A stretch of DNA of 10,276 nucleotides from an uncultured Blautia sp. (lineage in GTDB: Bacteria > Bacillota > Clostridia > Lachnospirales > Lachnospiraceae): positions 1 to 10,276 of the forward strand of contig CAKSAW010000034.1 of NCBI GenBank assembly GCA_934437695.1, read 5' to 3'. Below the pieces are notes generated by a model. It did not search any database, had not been told where the DNA came from, and saw only the letters and a list, made by a program, of their open reading frames with translations. Each line of letters begins with the position of its first letter. Positions within the stretch are counted from its first letter, which is position 1. A program made the position numbers and the translations under genes. Below, piece by piece: positions 1 to 5,731 of the stretch.

Positions 1-1
1 G

Positions 2-274
2 GCACTGGAATTTGCGAAACAGTTAGATGTAAAACTGATCCCGTATGAACTTGCCAAAGGAATGAAAGAAACCAGAGGAATCCTCAGCGAGATCAAGCCG
101 GGACAGTCTGTCGGTATCTTTATCGGACCGGAGGGTGGATTTGAGGAAGAAGAGGTGGCAAAGGCACTGGAAGCAGGTGCCCATGCGATCACACTTGGAA
201 GACGAATCCTCAGAACTGAGACAGCAGGACTTGCGATTCTTTCGGTTCTGATGTTCCAGTTGGAAAATGAATAA
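2..274 (+). CDS. rsmE: 16S rRNA (uracil1498-N3)-methyltransferase RsmE, C-terminal part (5' truncated by window)
   Basis: Partial gene: the reading frame is open from the first bases of the window and ends in TAA at 272-274, giving about 90 C-terminal residues of a protein usually near 240-250. The visible part carries the SPOUT-class SAM-binding knot motifs: GPEGGF around 123-140, then LGRRILRTETA around 196-226, followed by the short terminal helix. RsmE uses SAM to methylate N3 of U1498 in the 16S rRNA of the small ribosomal subunit. In Firmicutes it commonly follows prmA, which would lie upstream of the window. The cysteine desulfurase starts 21 nt after the stop with no terminator between, so the two are probably cotranscribed. 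Family assignment is secure; the N-terminal PUA-like domain cannot be seen. Confidence 0.93.
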   Translation, partial: ALEFAKQLDVKLIPYELAKGMKETRGILSEIKPGQSVGIFIGPEGGFEEEEVAKALEAGAHAITLGRRILRTETAGLAILSVLMFQLENE

Positions 275-295
275 TAGAAACAAGAGAGAACAAAA

Positions 296-1450
296 ATGGA
301 AGCATATTTTGATAATTCAGCCACGACCCGCTGCTTTGAAGAAGTAAAGGACATCGTGGTAAAAACAATGATGGAAGATTTCGGAAACCCATCTGCCATG
401 CATCAGAAAGGTGTAGACGCAGAAGGGTATGTCAAAGAATCTGCCAGAACTTTGGCACAGATACTGAAAGTAACAGAAAAAGAAATCCTGTTCACTTCCG
501 GCGGAACAGAGTCAAACAACCTGGCTCTGATCGGTGGTGCGCTTGCCAACAAACGAAGCGGTAATCACATTGTCACAACTGCAGTAGAGCATGCTGCAGT
601 CAGCCAGCCGGTAGCTTTTCTGCAGGAACAGGGATTTGAAGTGACCATTCTTCCTGTAGACGGGCATGGAGTAGTAAAACTTGATGCATTGGAGAAAGCA
701 TTAAGGCCGGATACCATTCTCGTATCTACAATGATGGTAAATAATGAGACCGGTGCGGTTATGCCTGTAGAGAAAATCGGTGCAATGATCCAGGAGAAGT
801 GTCCGAAGGCGCTGTATCATGTAGATGCGATCCAGGCATTCGGAAAATACCGCATTTATCCGAAGAAATGGAATATCCATCTTCTGTCTGTCAGCTCACA
901 TAAGATTCACGGACCAAAAGGTGTCGGATTTCTGTACATCAACAGTAAGGCAAAAGTACAGCCTCTGATCCTTGGCGGCGGACAGCAGAATGGTATGCGT
1001 TCAGGAACAGATAATGTACCGGGGATCGCAGGACTTGGCGTTGCAGCGAAGCTGATGTATCAGAATTTTGATGAGAAAGCAGAACATCTTTACCAGCTGA
1101 AGGAACGCATGGCAGAGGGTCTTTCCAAAATGGATGATGTTGTGATCAATGGAATGCCTGTCAGAGAGGGTGCACCTCATATTTTAAGTGTCAGCTTTCT
1201 GGGAATCCGAAGTGAGGTACTGCTTCATACATTAGAGGACAGAAACATTTATGTATCAGCAGGAAGCGCATGTTCCAGCCATAAGAGGAAACCAAGTGCA
1301 ACACTTTCTGCTATGGGAATGAGCAATGCACAGATTGAGAATACCGTACGTATCAGCTTTTCAGAGGAAAATACTTTTGAGGAAGTTGACTATTGTCTGG
1401 AAGTTCTGAATGAAGTATTGCCAATGCTGAAACGCTATGCACGCAGATGA
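296..1450 (+). CDS. Cysteine desulfurase, IscS/NifS (type I) class, probable ThiI partner
   Basis: A 384-residue PLP enzyme that converts L-cysteine to alanine and passes the sulfur as a persulfide. Fold-type I aminotransferase landmarks are in order: TSGGTESNN (67-75, phosphate binding), His99 in AVEHAA (stacks on PLP), HVDAIQ with Asp177 and Gln180, and the Schiff-base Lys203 in SSHKIHGPKG. The persulfide Cys326 lies in SAGSACSS. The extended Cys loop is of the IscS type, not the short SufS type. The ATG at 296 opens directly into the conserved start of the family (YFDNSATT); the ribosome site before it is weak (AGAGAG). thiI follows 40 nt downstream, the arrangement seen for nifZ-thiI in Bacillus subtilis, so this enzyme probably feeds sulfur to ThiI. 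It may also serve Fe-S assembly if no separate isc/suf desulfurase exists; that part is inference. Confidence 0.93.
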   Translation: MEAYFDNSATTRCFEEVKDIVVKTMMEDFGNPSAMHQKGVDAEGYVKESARTLAQILKVTEKEILFTSGGTESNNLALIGGALANKRSGNHIVTTAVEHAAVSQPVAFLQEQGFEVTILPVDGHGVVKLDALEKALRPDTILVSTMMVNNETGAVMPVEKIGAMIQEKCPKALYHVDAIQAFGKYRIYPKKWNIHLLSVSSHKIHGPKGVGFLYINSKAKVQPLILGGGQQNGMRSGTDNVPGIAGLGVAAKLMYQNFDEKAEHLYQLKERMAEGLSKMDDVVINGMPVREGAPHILSVSFLGIRSEVLLHTLEDRNIYVSAGSACSSHKRKPSATLSAMGMSNAQIENTVRISFSEENTFEEVDYCLEVLNEVLPMLKRYARR

Positions 1451-1490
1451 TTATTATGGCAATTCAATAAAATAAGAGAAGGAGAAACAA

Positions 1491-2672
1491 ATGATATTTC
1501 ACGCATTTTTAATAAAATACGCAGAAATCGCCATCAAAGGTAAGAACAGATACATGTTCGAAGATGCCCTTGTAAAGCAGATGAACATCGCTCTTTCCAA
1601 AGTAGAAGGCGAATTTGAAGTAAAGAAAGAACAGGGAAGAATTTATGTATTCTGCCCGGAACAGTATGATTATGATGAGACTGTAGAAGCTCTGCAGCAT
1701 GTATTTGGTATCGTTGGAATCTGCCCTGTAGTAATCTATGAGGAGCAGGGATTTGAGCAGATGGCAAAGGACGTGGTTTCCTATATGAAGAACTGCCATC
1801 CGAACTATAATGGAAGCTTTAAAGTATACACAAGAAGAGCAAAGAAATCCTATCCGATCACATCTATGGAAGTCAGTGCAGAACTGGGTGGACGTATTCT
1901 GGATGAGTTCCCGGATGCAAGCGTAGATGTACATGAACCGGATCTGACACTCTCTGTGGAAATCAGAGACAAGATTTATGTATATTCCCAGACTATCAAA
2001 GGTGCAGGCGGAATGCCAATCGGAACAAACGGAAAAGCCATGCTTCTCCTTTCAGGCGGAATCGACAGCCCGGTGGCAGGATACATGATCGCAAAACGTG
2101 GCGTTAAGATTGATGCCGTATATTTCCATGCCCCGCCATACACAAGCGAAAGAGCAAAACAGAAGGTTGTAGACCTGGCAAAACAGGTAGCAAAATACAG
2201 TGGACCAATCCGTCTCCATGTAGTAAACTTTACAGACATTCAGCTCTATATTTACGATCAGTGTCCGCACGATGAGCTTACTATCATCATGCGCCGTTAC
2301 ATGATGCGTATTGCAGAGCATTTTGCAAAAGAAAGCAGATGTCTTGGTCTGATCACAGGAGAAAGCATCGGTCAGGTTGCCAGCCAGACACTTCAGAGTC
2401 TTGCAGCAACAAATGAAGTCTGCACTCTTCCTGTATACCGTCCGGTTATCGGATTTGATAAACAGGAGATTGTAGAAAGATCCTGGGAGATCGGAACCTA
2501 CGAGACTTCCATCCAGCCATTTGAAGATTGCTGTACAATCTTTGTGGCAAAACATCCGGTTACCAAACCGAATCTGAATGTGATCCATCGTTCCGAAACA
2601 AAACTGGAAGAAAAGATTGACGAGCTGATGAAGACAGCGCTGGAGACAGTTGAGATTATTGAAGTAGAATAA
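1491..2672 (+). CDS. thiI: tRNA 4-thiouridine synthase ThiI (no rhodanese domain)
   Basis: A 393-residue protein that adenylates U8 of tRNA and exchanges the oxygen for sulfur to give s4U, a near-UV sensor base. Domains in order are an N-terminal ferredoxin-like domain (about 1-60), a THUMP RNA-binding domain (about 60-165) and a PP-loop ATP pyrophosphatase with SGGIDSP at 188-194. The stretch PFEDCCTIF carries adjacent Cys347 and Cys348 where Escherichia coli ThiI has catalytic Cys344. The protein stops near 393, so the C-terminal rhodanese domain of the E. coli enzyme is absent, as in the Bacillus form, where a dedicated desulfurase delivers sulfur directly. The desulfurase gene just upstream fits that model. 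The start is supported by AAGGAG at 1480-1485. Some ThiI proteins also take part in thiamine thiazole synthesis; no thiamine gene is present here. Confidence 0.95.
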   Translation: MIFHAFLIKYAEIAIKGKNRYMFEDALVKQMNIALSKVEGEFEVKKEQGRIYVFCPEQYDYDETVEALQHVFGIVGICPVVIYEEQGFEQMAKDVVSYMKNCHPNYNGSFKVYTRRAKKSYPITSMEVSAELGGRILDEFPDASVDVHEPDLTLSVEIRDKIYVYSQTIKGAGGMPIGTNGKAMLLLSGGIDSPVAGYMIAKRGVKIDAVYFHAPPYTSERAKQKVVDLAKQVAKYSGPIRLHVVNFTDIQLYIYDQCPHDELTIIMRRYMMRIAEHFAKESRCLGLITGESIGQVASQTLQSLAATNEVCTLPVYRPVIGFDKQEIVERSWEIGTYETSIQPFEDCCTIFVAKHPVTKPNLNVIHRSETKLEEKIDELMKTALETVEIIEVE

Positions 2673-2689
2673 TGTTGGTTACAAAAAAA

Positions 2690-2712
2690 GAGGAACTGAT
2701 GATCAGTTCCTC
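2690..2712 (-). terminator. Intrinsic terminator of the minus-strand HPr-like gene
   Basis: A perfect 10-bp inverted repeat (GAGGAACTGA / TCAGTTCCTC) with a 3-nt loop. On the minus strand it is followed at once by a run of seven T (the A-run at 2683-2689), the standard Rho-independent layout, and it lies 17 nt past the HPr-like stop codon. Read on the plus strand the hairpin is not followed by a T-run, so it should be a poor terminator for thiI, although the A-run before it gives some potential for bidirectional action. Confidence 0.88.
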
Positions 2713-2729
2713 AATGACTGTGAAAAAAA

Positions 2730-2966
2730 TTATTCTGTAACGTATTTGCTTACGATTGCCATAACGGTATCAAGAGCAGCGCCATCAGCGTGGACATTTA
2801 AGTCGATTGGTTTAGATAAATCAAGGCTGAAAATACCCATGATAGATTTTGCATCGATTACATATCTTCCAGATACTAAATCGAAATCACAGTCGAATTT
2901 GCTGATTTCATTAACGAATGCTTTCACTTTGTCGATAGAGTTCAGTGAGATTTTAACTGTTTTCAT
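2730..2966 (-). CDS. HPr-fold protein lacking the active-site histidine (Crh-like)
   Basis: A 78-residue protein similar to the PTS phosphocarrier HPr. The best match is DAKSIMGIFSLDL (38-50), the counterpart of the HPr NAKSIMG-SL motif around regulatory Ser46; the equivalent serine is Ser41. The start of the protein aligns with the first HPr strand, but the loop that normally holds GLHTRPA is about three residues shorter and reads NSIDKVKAF, so the phospho-accepting His15 and Arg17 are absent. It therefore cannot relay phosphate in the PTS. Bacillus Crh likewise lacks His15 and acts only through the seryl-phosphate form; a regulatory or scaffolding role is an inference here. The start is firm: GGGAGG at 2975-2980 is well placed before ATG (complement 2964-2966). 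The gene is monocistronic, with its own promoter and terminator. Confidence 0.85.
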   Translation of the reverse strand: MKTVKISLNSIDKVKAFVNEISKFDCDFDLVSGRYVIDAKSIMGIFSLDLSKPIDLNVHADGAALDTVMAIVSKYVTE

Positions 2967-2974
2967 TATGAGAA

Positions 2975-2980
2975 CCTCCC
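2975..2980 (-). promoter_or_regulatory. Ribosome binding site of the HPr-like gene
   Basis: The minus strand reads AAGGGAGG eight bases before the ATG, a near-perfect Shine-Dalgarno. It confirms the minus-strand gene over the 86-codon opposite-strand frame, which starts inside it. Confidence 0.85.
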
Positions 2981-3029
2981 TTAATAATAGTTATTTGCTG
3001 ACTTGATTGTCTGTCAGCTTACAGTTTTC

Positions 3030-3058
3030 ATCTTAATGGCAGCGTTTCAAAAAGTCAA
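3030..3058 (-). promoter_or_regulatory. Sigma-A promoter of the HPr-like gene
   Basis: On the minus strand TTGACT (3058-3053) and TAAGAT (3035-3030) are separated by exactly 17 bp, with five of six matches to the -35 box and four of six to the -10 box. Transcription would start near 3023, leaving a leader of about 57 nt. The AT-rich repeats at 3071-3143 lie directly upstream of the -35 box. Confidence 0.78.
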
Positions 3059-3070
3059 GGTGAAAACGGA

Positions 3071-3143
3071 TAAAATTTCCAGAAACATTTAGTTAAAATG
3101 TAGAACAGTTTTAAAATTTCAGAATGTTTTAGTAAAAATATAC
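3071..3143. repeat. Imperfect direct repeat in the divergent intergenic region
   Basis: Two AT-rich copies, 3071-3103 and 3112-3143, share TAAAATTTC, AGAA, TTTAGT and AAAAT in the same order and spacing, with one single-base gap; about 26 of 32 aligned positions agree by eye. The offset is about 41 bp, close to four helical turns. It lies just upstream of the HPr-like promoter and before mtaB, so it could be a pair of regulator sites or curved UP-element-like DNA. AT-richness makes chance similarity possible. Confidence 0.5.
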
Positions 3144-3242
3144 AAGAAAATAACTGACAAAAAGAGAATCTATGTTGTAAACAGGCAGTGGAAAAAGAGA
3201 AATCAGACACATGAAAGATTTTGGGAATATATTTATAAGATC

Positions 3243-3248
3243 AGGAGG
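3243..3248 (+). promoter_or_regulatory. Ribosome binding site of mtaB
   Basis: AGGAGG lies five bases before the ATG at 3254. A possible promoter just upstream is CAGACA (3204-3209), an 18-bp spacer and TATATT (3228-3233). It would give a leader of only about 14 nt, so I treat that promoter as tentative. Confidence 0.75.
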
Positions 3249-3253
3249 AAAGA

Positions 3254-4585
3254 ATGGGAAAAAAAGTTGCACTTCACAACTTAGGATGTAAAGTAAATGC
3301 CTATGAAGTAGAAGCTATGCAGCAGCTTCTGGAAGAAGCGGGATATGAGATCGTACCCTTTGAACCGGGAGCTGATGTATATCTGATCAATACCTGTACA
3401 GTAACGAATATTGCAGACCGTAAATCCAGACAGATGCTGCATAAGGCAAAGAAGATGAATCCGGATGCCATTGTAGTGGCAACCGGATGTTATGTGCAGA
3501 CAGATGAAGGAAAACTGGATAAAGATGAGGCAGTGGATCTGATCCTTGGGAATAACCAGAAGGGAAATATTGTTCAGGTACTGGAAGAATATGAAAAGCA
3601 GCGTACAAGACAGAAATATGTGATCAATATTAATCAGACAAAAGAATACGAAGAACTGGAGATCAGTCATACAGCAGAGCATGTGCGTGCGTATATTAAA
3701 GTACAGGATGGATGTAACCAGTTTTGTACCTATTGTATCATTCCATATGCAAGGGGACGTGTGAGAAGCCGTAAGATCGGGCAGGTAATGGATGAGGTTC
3801 GTGCACTTGCAGAAAAAGGATACAAAGAAGTAGTGCTGACCGGTATTCATTTAAGTTCATACGGGGTAGATTTTCAGGATGAGGAGAAGGAAACTCTGCT
3901 TTCACTGATCCAGGCAGTTCATGAAGTTGAAGGAATTGAGAGAATTCGTTTAGGTTCATTGGAACCAAGGATCATTACACAGGAATTTGTTGAGACTATC
4001 GCTTTCATGCCGAAAATGTGTCCGCACTTCCATCTGTCCCTGCAGAGTGGCTGTGATACAACACTGGAGAGAATGAACCGCAGATACAGAAGCGAGGAAT
4101 ATGCGGAAAAATGTGAACTGCTGAGAAAATATTTTAAAAATCCGGCGCTTACAACAGATGTAATTGTTGGTTTTCCTATGGAAACAGAAGAAGATTTCAA
4201 AGCTTCCTATGATTTTGTGGAAAAGATTCATTTTTATGAGACACATATTTTTAAATATTCCCGCCGTCATGGAACAAAGGCAGCAGCCATGTCCGGACAG
4301 CTCACAGAAGCGCAGAAAGCAGTCAGAAGTGACAAGATGCTGGCATTAAACGAAAAGCATGCAAAAGAATATGAGAAATCCATGCTTGGCAGTGAACTGA
4401 AAGTACTTCTTGAGGAAGAAGTGGAAATCAACGGAGAACAGTGGTATATCGGTCACAGCATGGAATATATTAAAACAGCAGTAAAGAAACAGGATAATTA
4501 CGGTGTGAATGATATTGTTACTGTAAAGGCAGAAGAATTTCTGGAAGAACATACATTAACAGGTGAGGCTTCAAAAGCAGAATAA
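3254..4585 (+). CDS. mtaB: tRNA (t6A37) methylthiotransferase MtaB
   Basis: A 443-residue radical-SAM methylthiotransferase that adds a methylthio group to C2 of N6-threonylcarbamoyladenosine 37 in ANN-decoding tRNAs. The N-terminal UPF0004 domain supplies three ligands of the auxiliary 4Fe-4S cluster: Cys12 in LGCKVNAYE, Cys48 in NTCTVT and Cys79 in ATGCY. The LGCKVN form is typical of MtaB and unlike the MiaB and RimO versions. The radical-SAM cluster motif is Cys154, Cys158 and Cys161 in DGCNQFCTYC, followed by PYARGR. A C-terminal TRAM RNA-binding domain spans about 375-440. Length is normal for the family. In Bacillus subtilis the homologue yqeV follows yqeU (rsmE) directly; here about 3 kb of other genes lie between. 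Both clusters require sulfur from a desulfurase, and one is encoded nearby. Confidence 0.94.
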   Translation: MGKKVALHNLGCKVNAYEVEAMQQLLEEAGYEIVPFEPGADVYLINTCTVTNIADRKSRQMLHKAKKMNPDAIVVATGCYVQTDEGKLDKDEAVDLILGNNQKGNIVQVLEEYEKQRTRQKYVININQTKEYEELEISHTAEHVRAYIKVQDGCNQFCTYCIIPYARGRVRSRKIGQVMDEVRALAEKGYKEVVLTGIHLSSYGVDFQDEEKETLLSLIQAVHEVEGIERIRLGSLEPRIITQEFVETIAFMPKMCPHFHLSLQSGCDTTLERMNRRYRSEEYAEKCELLRKYFKNPALTTDVIVGFPMETEEDFKASYDFVEKIHFYETHIFKYSRRHGTKAAAMSGQLTEAQKAVRSDKMLALNEKHAKEYEKSMLGSELKVLLEEEVEINGEQWYIGHSMEYIKTAVKKQDNYGVNDIVTVKAEEFLEEHTLTGEASKAE

Positions 4586-4592
4586 ATTTGGG

Positions 4593-4621
4593 TTGCACAA
4601 TACGTGGAATTATATTAAAAT
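4593..4621 (+). promoter_or_regulatory. Candidate sigma-A promoter for the ireB operon
   Basis: TTGCAC (4593-4598) and TAAAAT (4616-4621) are 17 bp apart, a good vegetative promoter layout just after the mtaB stop. It would produce a leader of about 120 nt before ireB that contains the inverted repeats at 4637-4663 and 4676-4707. I see no clear terminator for mtaB here, so readthrough into ireB is also possible. Confidence 0.55.
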
Positions 4622-4636
4622 ATAAAAGAATATATG

Positions 4637-4663
4637 TGTATTGTATACGAAATTTGCAATACA
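4637..4663. repeat. Inverted repeat TGTATTG / CAATACA in the ireB leader
   Basis: Two 7-bp arms, 4637-4643 and 4657-4663, are exact reverse complements around a 13-nt spacer. Wobble and extra pairs on either side could lengthen it. There is no T-run after it, so it is not a terminator; an operator or a weak RNA stem is possible. Confidence 0.45.
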
Positions 4664-4675
4664 TAGCAGAGTGAA

Positions 4676-4707
4676 AATTATTGTGCATAAAACATAAGAC
4701 AATAATT
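4676..4707. repeat. Inverted repeat AATTATTGT / ACAATAATT in the ireB leader
   Basis: Two exact 9-bp arms, 4676-4684 and 4699-4707, flank a 14-nt spacer. Both arms contain the hexamer ACAATA or its complement, which also occurs at 4597-4602 and 4639-4644. The recurrence suggests sites for a dimeric regulator, but no known family is identified. Confidence 0.45.
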
Positions 4708-4732
4708 AGAAGCTCCGCGAAAATAAATCAGG

Positions 4733-4738
4733 TAAGGA
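4733..4738 (+). promoter_or_regulatory. Ribosome binding site that fixes the ireB start
   Basis: TAAGGA lies 10 bases before the ATG at 4749. The alternative in-frame GTG at 4740 is only one base from this element, too close for initiation, so ATG is preferred. Confidence 0.65.
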
Positions 4739-4748
4739 CGTGAATAAA

Positions 4749-5021
4749 ATGGCAGAGAACAATCTGGGTAATACCCAATATTTCAGAACAAAACCAGACC
4801 AGGAGCTTCAGGTAAAAGAAGTCCTGGATCTCGTTTACACAGCAATGGATGAGAAAGGATACAATCCGGTCAATCAGATCGTTGGATATATTATGTCCGG
4901 AGATCCTACTTATATTACCAGTCACAAGGGCGCAAGAAGCATGATCATGAAAGTAGAGCGCGACGAACTGGTAGAGGAACTTTTAAACGAGTATATTAAG
5001 AACAAATCCTGGGAACGCTGA
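4749..5021 (+). CDS. ireB: IreB family regulatory phosphoprotein (UPF0297, YrzL)
   Basis: A 90-residue cytoplasmic protein with the family core [19 protein letters not shown] and the later [10 protein letters not shown] helix. In Enterococcus faecalis IreB is a substrate of the PASTA-domain Ser/Thr kinase IreK and influences cephalosporin resistance, with phosphorylation on N-terminal threonines. Here Thr9 (in GNTQYF) appears, by my own alignment from memory, to match the E. faecalis Thr7 position; the other site is not conserved as Thr. The start at ATG 4749 is chosen on ribosome-site spacing; GTG 4740 would add MNK. This is the first gene of the operon, and ruvX begins one base after its stop, matching yrzL-yrrK in Bacillus. 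Confidence 0.9.
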   Translation: MAENNLGNTQYFRTKPDQELQVKEVLDLVYTAMDEKGYNPVNQIVGYIMSGDPTYITSHKGARSMIMKVERDELVEELLNEYIKNKSWER

Positions 5022-5022
5022 T

Positions 5023-5445
5023 ATGAGGATTCTGGGATTAGATTACGGATCAAAAACAGTCGGTGTAGCCATCAGTGATCCTCTGGGGCTTACCGCACAG
5101 GGCGTGGAGACCATCTGGCGTAAGCAGGAGAACCACCTGCGCCAGACTCTTGCACGCATTGCAGAACTTGTTTCGGAATATCAGGTGGAACGTATCGTAC
5201 TTGGATATCCGAAGAATATGAATAATACGATTGGAGAGCGTGCTCAGAAATCTCTGGAATTTAAGGAAATGCTGGAGAAACGGACAGGTCTGGAAGTGAT
5301 CATGTGGGATGAGCGTCTGACAACAGTAGAAGCTAATCGTACTTTAATGGAAGCCAGTGTACGCAGAGAGAACCGTAAACAATATCTGGATCAGCTGGCT
5401 GCTGTTTTTATTTTGCAGGGATATCTGGATTCCCTGTCCTGTTAG
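5023..5445 (+). CDS. ruvX: RuvX/YqgF family pre-16S rRNA nuclease (Holliday junction resolvase-like)
   Basis: A 140-residue RNase H-fold protein of the normal length. Visible family motifs are [15 protein letters not shown] with Asp7, VLGYPKNMN (59-67), WDERLTT (95-101) with Glu97, and [14 protein letters not shown] with Asp123; these acidic residues form the presumed metal site. In Escherichia coli YqgF is implicated in maturing the 16S rRNA 5' end, while the RuvX name reflects a proposed Holliday junction resolvase role, so the in vivo job is not settled. The ATG lies one base after the ireB stop with only a weak ribosome site, implying translational coupling. The next gene's ribosome site overlaps this gene's TAG stop. 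Confidence 0.93.
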   Translation: MRILGLDYGSKTVGVAISDPLGLTAQGVETIWRKQENHLRQTLARIAELVSEYQVERIVLGYPKNMNNTIGERAQKSLEFKEMLEKRTGLEVIMWDERLTTVEANRTLMEASVRRENRKQYLDQLAAVFILQGYLDSLSC

Positions 5446-5457
5446 GAGATTAATAAG

Positions 5458-5715
5458 ATGGAGAAAATTAAATTTCAGCTTGAGGACGGAACGGAAGCGG
5501 AGTTTTATGTAGAGGAGCAGACCAGGATCGGAGGAATTGCATATCTTCTGGTATCTGATTCTCTGGATGATGAGGCAACGGCCTATATTTTTAAGGACGT
5601 GTCAGAGGATGACAGTCAGGAAGCCTGTTATGAGATGGTCGAGGACGAGGATGAAATACAGGCTGTTTTTAAAGTATTTGAACAGATGTTAGATGATGTA
5701 GACCTTGAAATGTAG
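5458..5715 (+). CDS. DUF1292 domain protein (YrzB-like), function unknown
   Basis: An 85-residue, very acidic protein. Its pattern of EDGTEAEFYVEEQ, then IGGIAYLLVSD, then AYIFKDV and an acidic C-terminal half is that of DUF1292. Members occur across Firmicutes between ruvX/yrrK and mltG/yrrL, as yrzB does in Bacillus, but no biochemical role is known to me. There is no signal peptide or membrane segment. TAGGAG at 5443-5448 overlaps the ruvX stop and sits nine bases before the ATG, so translation of the two is probably coupled. The conserved position suggests a link to ribosome, RNA or cell-envelope housekeeping, but that is context only. Confidence 0.85.
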   Translation: MEKIKFQLEDGTEAEFYVEEQTRIGGIAYLLVSDSLDDEATAYIFKDVSEDDSQEACYEMVEDEDEIQAVFKVFEQMLDDVDLEM

Positions 5716-5718
5716 CAT

Positions 5719-5723
5719 GGAGG
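5719..5723 (+). promoter_or_regulatory. Ribosome binding site that fixes the TTG start of RNase J
   Basis: GGAGG lies eight bases before the TTG at 5732. The next in-frame ATG is at codon 49, inside the basic N-terminal region and without such a site, so initiation at TTG is the best reading. Confidence 0.75.
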
Positions 5724-5731
5724 TGTAATAC

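Noticed and set aside
1509..2588. Long minus-strand frames opposite thiI (up to 178 codons)
   Set aside because: They are rich in Cys, His, Phe and Ile in the way antisense frames of coding DNA usually are, and match no family; thiI explains the region.
2746..3006. An 86-codon plus-strand frame opposite the HPr-like gene
   Set aside because: It has no recognisable domain and no ribosome site, while the minus strand encodes a protein with an HPr motif, strong ribosome site, promoter and terminator.
3211..3291. A 26-codon ORF overlapping the mtaB start, considered as a leader peptide
   Set aside because: It lacks a good ribosome site and has no regulatory codon run; its overlap with the mtaB ribosome site looks fortuitous.
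4676..4707. A Rex (redox regulator) operator in the ireB leader
   Set aside because: The TTGT and ACAA half-sites are too far apart, giving a span longer than the usual 18-bp site, and the core does not fit.
4740..4748. GTG 4740 as start of ireB
   Set aside because: It is only one base from the ribosome site; ATG 4749 has workable spacing.
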